This document shows positions 17,379 to 22,124 of a stretch of 22,124 bases of DNA, piece after piece; positions within the stretch are counted from its first letter, which is position 1; the number at the start of each line of letters is the position of its first letter. Origin of the DNA: Gracilariopsis chorda (taxonomy: Eukaryota > Rhodophyta > Florideophyceae > Gracilariales > Gracilariaceae); the NCBI GenBank assembly GCA_003194525.1, contig NBIV01000924.1, forward strand, positions 1 to 22,124, written 5' to 3'. Under the pieces are notes generated by a model. That model was not told the DNA's origin. It did no database searches and worked only from the letters and a program-made list of their open reading frames with translations. Made by a program: the position numbers and the translations under genes.

Positions 17379-19374
17379 CTATAATTGGTGTCCTCCCCAA
17401 TTTTGTAGAAGAAGCAAGGGTCTGTCATGCATTGTATAAAGCCTAAGTTCTTCAACCTTTGGGTGAACAGTCGGCTCCAAATTGCATTGGATTGCTTCAG
17501 ACCATATATTGACCGGTTCAATTTGAGTACTTGATTCTTTTGTAAACCACGGTCCAGACCTTTGGGTGGAGACATATAGACTGGCTTCTTGTCATCGATA
17601 TGTCCGTTCAGAAATGCACATTTGACATCCAACTGGTGTATTTCAAAGTCAAACCTAGCTGCCAATTTCAATGCTAGTCGTACAGTTTCAAAGTCACCAA
17701 CTGGAGAGTAGACACCTGTGACATTCCCTTGTTGGCACCCTTTAGCTACAAGGCGAGCCTTGCATCTTGTGATAGAGCCATCATCGTCATGCTTTTGAGC
17801 GAACACGAGTTTGGAATCTATGATATGCTCCCTAACAGGCTTGTCCACAACTTCCCATGTCTTCATCGACATAAGCGAAGAGAGTTCTTCGTCAATAGCT
17901 TTTCTCCATCTTTGCCAGTCAGGCGAATCTCTCGCGTCCTGCAAGCTTTCAGGGACGGTACTTATTGGTAGTTCTCTTGTCACAAGACTGTTATGGTGTG
18001 TGTCTTGATAACGATTTGGAGGGTTTTGCTGACGGTCAGGGTAGCGGCGTACTGGGTAGTGTGTCAAGAATTCTTGCATGCTGGGTGTCATTGGGAAATG
18101 GTCCGATTCTGCTTCACGTACTTGATCGTCCTCTTCATCTTCATTCGTACCACTTTCCACCACTTCATCTGCATTTTCATTACTCCCACCATGTCCAGTT
18201 TCCAGCTCCTCTTCATTGTAAGCTTCAGCACCATCTGGCCCCTCTGCTTCTGGCTCTCCATCATCATCTGAGTCAGCTGATTCTTGCTGTCGGTCAGCAA
18301 TTTCAGGTATGGCATTCAATTCCATCTTTTCTTGAGTGTTGAACAATCGTCTTCCTGGAAAAACAGCTTCATTAAAACTGACATGCCTTGCAAACGTAAT
18401 ATCTCCACGTTCAATGTCATAGACGCGATAATTCTGGTGTGGGAGGCAGCGTAAGAGAATTCCACGGCGAGCTTTGCTCTCTAACTTCTTCCGTTTAGCT
18501 ACATGAACCCAGACCTCACATCCAAACGATCTTAAAGAGGTAACGGTTTGGTATCCTCCCAGTGAGCGTTTCGTGAGGTGTCTTCCCATCAGTTGCTCCA
18601 CAACCGATGATGTTCATTGTTCTGGTAGCAGTAACGACTGCTTCAGCCCAGAACTTCTGTGGGAGGCCTGCATGTCGTAACATTGCTCTAGTCATCTCCA
18701 TAACCGACCTGTTAAATCGTTCTGCAACTCCATTTGCTGCGGAGTGTATGGAGCACTGTTCTCCCAATCCATTCCGACATCGGAGAGATATTTTCGTGAA
18801 ATGTACTCTGGACCTTATCAGAGTAACGACCTTGATTTTTTCTTTCTTCAGCCTTCAAACTTGAAAGCATCTGAACTAGTTCCTTTTTTTCGTCATGAGG
18901 CGTACGTTCGACTTTTTATCGATGAAAGACACAATATCTCTTCCGTCCGATGCTTGGGGTACTCATAGGACCGCATATGTCCGTGTATATCACATCCCCG
19001 ATCATAGCAGCATCATTACTCCTGCTGCCTAAACTCCTTCGTGTAATCTTTCCTTCAATGCACGGAGTGCAGTCGGCACTGTGCTCTGGAGATACATTGA
19101 AGTCCAGTCCATGAACAGTGTTTTTGCTTGTCATTCGTCGTATTCTCTGGATTCCGATATGTCCGAATCTCTCATGCCAGAGCTGTAGGCCTTGCGTTTT
19201 TTTCGCTACATATGCAACATGCGGAGCTGGACTGCCCCAAATCTGATAAACCCCTGACCTTTTTGGTGCTCTGATCATGACATTCGATCCTCTGATGAGA
19301 CACACCGATGAATCGAAAGATATTTGGTACTGTTCCTCCGTTAGGCGGGAGCAAGATATTAAGTTGCAATCCAT
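17379..19374 (-). pseudogene. pol: Element 5 pol 5' part: integrase and RT, broken in three pieces
   Basis: From the ATG at 19372-19374 the preintegrase region and the TDICGP Asp are intact down to about 18940. A cluster of deletions at about 18790-18945 then removes roughly 30 bases in total and destroys the SDNG region with the second catalytic Asp. The NGVAERFN block is readable at 18546-18767. One extra G near 18546 shifts the frame again. The acidic linker and RT fingers/palm read to about 17400. There one missing A makes this copy avoid the TAG, but in a frame that loses YVDD and ends at 17348. Residue 369 is Ile (base 18301). Confidence 0.88.
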
Positions 19375-19409
19375 ATCTTCAACGTAAAGAACGTCATGCA
19401 GTAGTATCT

Positions 19410-20377
19410 TTACATAGCGTCTTCCAGGCTGCGATACATTAAGACAAGGTGTCCTGTTCTTGATGCTGTCACACCCCTACCATCGCACAACACAATGGCT
19501 CTGTGCTGGGAGCGTGAAATAAATGCGCCAAAGCACGGTCCCCAATCATGTGACTAGTTGCACCAGAGTCAACAATGAATTGGTGGTCTCCTTGTCTGCT
19601 GACGAGAGCTCGATGGGTACTTGGATCACCTGCACGATGATCTGGTTTGACCGATCTACAGTCTGGTTTGTAGTGTCCTTTTCGGCCACATTTGAAACAT
19701 CTACCCCTCACTTTCGCCTGTAATGCCCTCTCCGTACCCAAAAGACCGGCCGGGCCTGATCCTTCTGTTTTCGTCTCTGAAGTACTGGTGTCATACTCTT
19801 GGAGAAGTCGAGCGGTTACCTTCTCCCAGGACAACTCCTCGTCCGACAAAGTCTGTAGGGCTGATATTACTGGACGATATGGCGTCTCTCTAGTAGAAAA
19901 ACAAAACTGGAGAACAGGATAGCAATCTGCATACTATTCCCTATGGGACTTCCCATAGCTTCCAATCTTGAGAATACAGACTCGAAATCATCCACGTAGT
20001 CCGACATTACTGTTACTTCAGTAAACCGAGTCTGGTGTTAGCTTCGTTTGCAACTGTACCCTTGTCGCAGCATTCTCCGTTGCATACCTTTCACACAGTT
20101 TTCGATACATAACGAATGGGTTGTGACGTTCGGAGGCAACAGCCCGTAGTGGTTTGTCTCCAAGAGATGGCACAAGATACATGCGAGCATTCGGGAGGTT
20201 TTGCTTCACTTCCATGGGTAGGGCATCAATTGTCTCTTCCCCAACGGCATCTTCTAAAACTAAATTCAGGAGATCTTTTGATTCCAGTAGTGCTTCTAAT
20301 CGCATCATCCACAAAGTAAAGTCCTCGTGGCGTTTTCCAGAGAAGCGAGGAACCTTCCTTGGACTGTCTTCATCCAT
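19410..20377 (-). pseudogene. gag: Element 5 gag-protease, frameshifted
   Basis: The first 115 or so codons from the ATG at 20375-20377 match intact Gag (LQTKL is the last common block). One extra T near 20038 ends this frame at 20018. Two extra A near 19900 shift it again. The zinc knuckle and DSGAT protease site are readable within 19469-19849. One base missing near 19514 ends the frame in the protease. The protein-level content is otherwise the same as element 3. Confidence 0.87.
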
Positions 20378-20466
20378 AGCAGCACTGAAGCAAAGTCCTG
20401 TAACACTTTGAGAAAGCAATTAAGGAACGGCTTCTTTTAGTTCAGAGCGTTGGTTTCCAGGGGAGC

Positions 20467-20478
20467 GCGATGCTACCA
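20467..20478 (-). other. Primer-binding site of element 5
   Basis: The sequence matches element 2, one base from LTR 5. Confidence 0.75.
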
Positions 20479-20530
20479 CTGTTGGGTATGGTTGGGACCA
20501 GTTCTTTGTACTTTCAAGAACCTCATCCCG

Positions 20531-20539
20531 TTTATATAT
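20531..20539 (-). promoter_or_regulatory. LTR 5 TATA box
   Basis: The motif and spacing are the same as in LTR 2; it would drive element 5. Confidence 0.6.
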
Positions 20540-20552
20540 GGAAGCGTACCTT

Positions 20553-20623
20553 GGCAAAACCCTGCCATAATCAAAGGTACTTCTAACTTGTGGTCAAAGC
20601 TCTATCACTGAGCTGCAGGGAAA
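20553..20623 (-). other. tRNA-like segment in LTR 5 U3
   Basis: The sequence is the same as in LTR 2. Confidence 0.5.
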
Positions 20624-20786
20624 CACACATATTGGATATTACATCAACATGAATAGTATCGTACTATCTGCGGCCGAGATGTAGACACATCACCTCTCGT
20701 AACACTCTCATGTAACACCAGCGCGTCACATCACATATTGCAAGAGTGTTACGTGAGAACATTGTGAGTGCTCAATGGCATACTGC

Positions 20787-20895
20787 TCACAACATCCTCC
20801 CGATGCCACAAGAGCATCTCACAAGTCCAAGCAAACTTCGCAGTTCTTGGTGGCGTCTCTGTGATAGAGCCTTAGTAAATATGTCGGAAGCATGT
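20787..20895 (-). pseudogene. pol: Element 6 pol C-terminal tail, frameshifted
   Basis: This is the same region as the tail of element 3 but 2 nt shorter. One C is missing near 20886 and one T near 20895. It ends at the TGA in LTR 5. Confidence 0.7.
20795..20801 (-). other. Polypurine tract of element 6
   Basis: GGGAGGA on the minus strand abuts LTR 5. Confidence 0.75.
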
Positions 20896-21768
20896 TTATG
20901 TGCAGCAGTAATTCAAGACGATTTCTTTTTGCTGAACACCTTCTTGTACGAAATGATATCGTAGTTCAACATGCTTCGCTCTTCTGCCACCAGCGGCCCA
21001 ATCTAACACTCCGGTGTTGTCCCTCATACATGATTGTAGGTTGTTCAACTGATACAAAGCTTTGTTTCACATAATAAATTGCGAACCCACCTCACTTGCT
21101 TGAAGCAATCTGATAATGAAATATATTCAGCCTCTGTAGTTGACGTTGCAATGCTTCTCTGTTTCAATGTTTTCAACAATATGACGTTGCCAAAAAGTAA
21201 CACACAGAATCCACTTGTGGATTTGCGATCCGTGTCATCTCCAGCCCAATTTGCGTCAGCGTATGCACACAGGACGGGGTGGGTTTCGGAATTTTTCTTG
21301 ATGTGCATGCCGTAATCTTTTGTACCGTTCAAGTAACGCATGACTCTCTTCACTGCAGTCCAGTGTATGACTGTAGGCCTTGACTGAGCCGTGAAAGAAT
21401 ATTGACGGCAGCACAGATATCTGGCCTAGTTCGTGAAGATAGATACAGCAAGGACCCTACTGCCTCCTGATAAAGTTCTTTAGGCTTGAATAGGTCTGCT
21501 TCTGATGCTGATACAGGTCTGTATCCCGGACTCAGTGGTGTAGTCACGGCTTCGAGGTGTTCATGTTGAACTTCTGTAGGATTCGTTCCACAGCCGGACG
21601 TTGGTGCAGAGTTATTCCATTTGCTTCACGTTGCATGTAAACCTCCAAGAAGCTGTCTGTAGAAGAGCATTCTTTCATTTCAAACTCTGAAAACAGCATA
21701 CTTTTCACCTTGCTGGTTTTCTTGGGGTGATTGCCGATCAACAAGAGATCATCAACATATAATAGTAT
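20896..21768 (-). pseudogene. pol: Element 6 pol 3' part: RT thumb and RNase H, frameshifted
   Basis: Three frames cover it. The thumb part with FLEVYMQ is readable at 21544-21744, GSLLYL and RPDICAAVN at 21350-21547, and RNase H from VMRYLNGTKDY to RWVRNLLCET at 21060-21353. Extra bases near 21056 and 21022 and missing bases near 21390 and 21547 cause the breaks. The residue after YVDDLLLI is Gly (base 21735 is C). Confidence 0.85.
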
Positions 21769-22124
21769 CTATAATTGGTGTCCTCCCCAAGTTTTGTAGA
21801 AGAAGCAAGGGTCTGTCATGCATTGTATAAAGCCTAAGTTCTTCAACCTTTGGGTGAACAGTCGGCTCCAAATTGCATTGGATTGCTTCAGACCATATAT
21901 TGACCGGTTCAATTTGAGTACTTGATTCTTTTGTAAACCACGGTCCAGACCTTTGGGTGGAGACATATAGACTGGCTTCTTGTCATCGATATGTCCGTTC
22001 AGAAATGCACATTTGACATCCAACTGGTGTATTTCAAAGTCAAACCTAGCTGCCAATTTCAATGCTAGTCGTACAGTTTCAAAGTCACCAACTGGAGAGT
22101 AGACACCTGTGACATTCCCTTGTT
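21769..22124 (-). pseudogene. pol: Element 6 pol 5' part: RT palm fragment, cut by window edge
   Basis: The frame is open from the window edge to the TAG at 21769-21771. It includes the first catalytic RT Asp (QLDVKCAFLNG) and the SIYGLKQS block. One substitution gives KTWGG instead of KIWGG just before the stop. The rest of RT and integrase lie outside the window. Confidence 0.87.

Larger units (their letters stand above)
16088..20794 (-). mobile_element. Copia-type element 5, LTR to LTR, indel-rich 5' half
   Basis: The 5' LTR is 20480-20794 and the 3' LTR is 16088-16402; they look identical by eye. The internal region is 4077 bp, 30 bp shorter than in elements 3 and 4. Most of the loss is a cluster of small deletions at about 18790-18945 in integrase. 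Single-base indels continue rightward from about 17400. Confidence 0.93.
20480..20794 (-). repeat. LTR 5 (315 bp)
   Basis: It matches LTR 2 with no indel, although the coding sequence on both sides of it is indel-rich. It serves as 5' LTR of element 5 and 3' LTR of the partial element 6. Confidence 0.95.
1..22124 (-). repeat. Head-to-tail array of copia-type LTR retrotransposons sharing single LTRs (five unit lengths)
   Basis: The same 4.4 kb unit (one LTR plus one internal region) repeats across the window with no other sequence between copies. Equivalent points are 4422 bp apart in the central copies (for example gag starts at 7141, 11563 and 15985). Spacing falls to 4411 between the first two LTR starts and 4392 between the last two because of small indels. 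All copies have the same orientation. No target-site duplication or flanking unique DNA is present, so the array is open at both ends. Confidence 0.97.
20480..22124 (-). mobile_element. Copia-type element 6, partial (5' half missing at window edge)
   Basis: This holds the 3' LTR (20480-20794), RNase H and part of RT; integrase and gag lie beyond the right edge. Scattered single-base indels (near 20886, 20896, 21022, 21056, 21390 and 21547) break the frame repeatedly. Confidence 0.9.

Noticed and set aside
2833..20794. Target-site duplications at LTR borders
   Set aside because: Each LTR is flanked by internal element sequence on both sides, so no host flank is available to compare.
1..22124. 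Satellite DNA or CRISPR-type repeat
   Set aside because: The unit is a coding retrotransposon with LTR, primer-binding site and polypurine tract. The 4.4 kb period and lack of spacers exclude CRISPR and ordinary satellites.
1..22124. Bacterial or phage locus
   Set aside because: No ribosome-binding sites, operons or prokaryotic genes are present. LTRs, primer-binding sites and copia domains show a eukaryotic retrotransposon.

Overview
The window is one repeated sequence from end to end. It is a head-to-tail array of Ty1/copia-type LTR retrotransposons, all coded on the minus strand, and no host gene or unique flanking DNA is visible. The elements have Gag with a CCHC zinc knuckle, a DSGAT aspartic protease, and integrase placed before reverse transcriptase and RNase H, which is the copia order. 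This shows a eukaryotic genome. I cannot name the lineage; an oomycete-like host is only a guess.

Layout: five LTRs lie at 2833-3137, 7244-7558, 11666-11980, 16088-16402 and 20480-20794. They separate four complete internal regions of about 4.1 kb and two partial ones at the window edges. Neighbouring elements share a single LTR, so the repeat unit is one LTR plus one internal region. This unit is exactly 4422 bp between the well-preserved central copies. Read on the minus strand (right to left), each unit runs: LTR, 1-nt spacer, primer-binding site, short leader, gag-protease, integrase-RT, RT-RNase H, polypurine tract, next LTR. The window starts and ends at the same phase of the repeat (1-75 matches 22048-22124), so it spans almost exactly five units.

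Coding capacity: every unit carries the same three breaks. Protease changes frame before it ends. A TAG stop lies eight codons before the end of the YVDDL block of RT, separating the first catalytic Asp from the YVDD pair. A TAA stop cuts off the conserved ADIFTKAL tail. Beyond these stops the frame stays open and conserved, and it finally ends at a TGA eight bases inside the 3' LTR. As they stand, no unit encodes a complete Pol, so the array was either amplified as DNA or copied with enzymes from another element.

Quality and variation: the central part (about 4572-17399) is nearly invariant. Both window ends carry many single-base indels, like unpolished contig ends. Separately, the block 2833-4080 carries base substitutions that restore family-conserved residues, which looks like real divergence. 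Two SNPs in the central copies occur in all four combinations. The most unusual feature is a tRNA-like segment in the LTR U3, 13 bp upstream of the TATA box, with correct D-, anticodon- and T-arm geometry.
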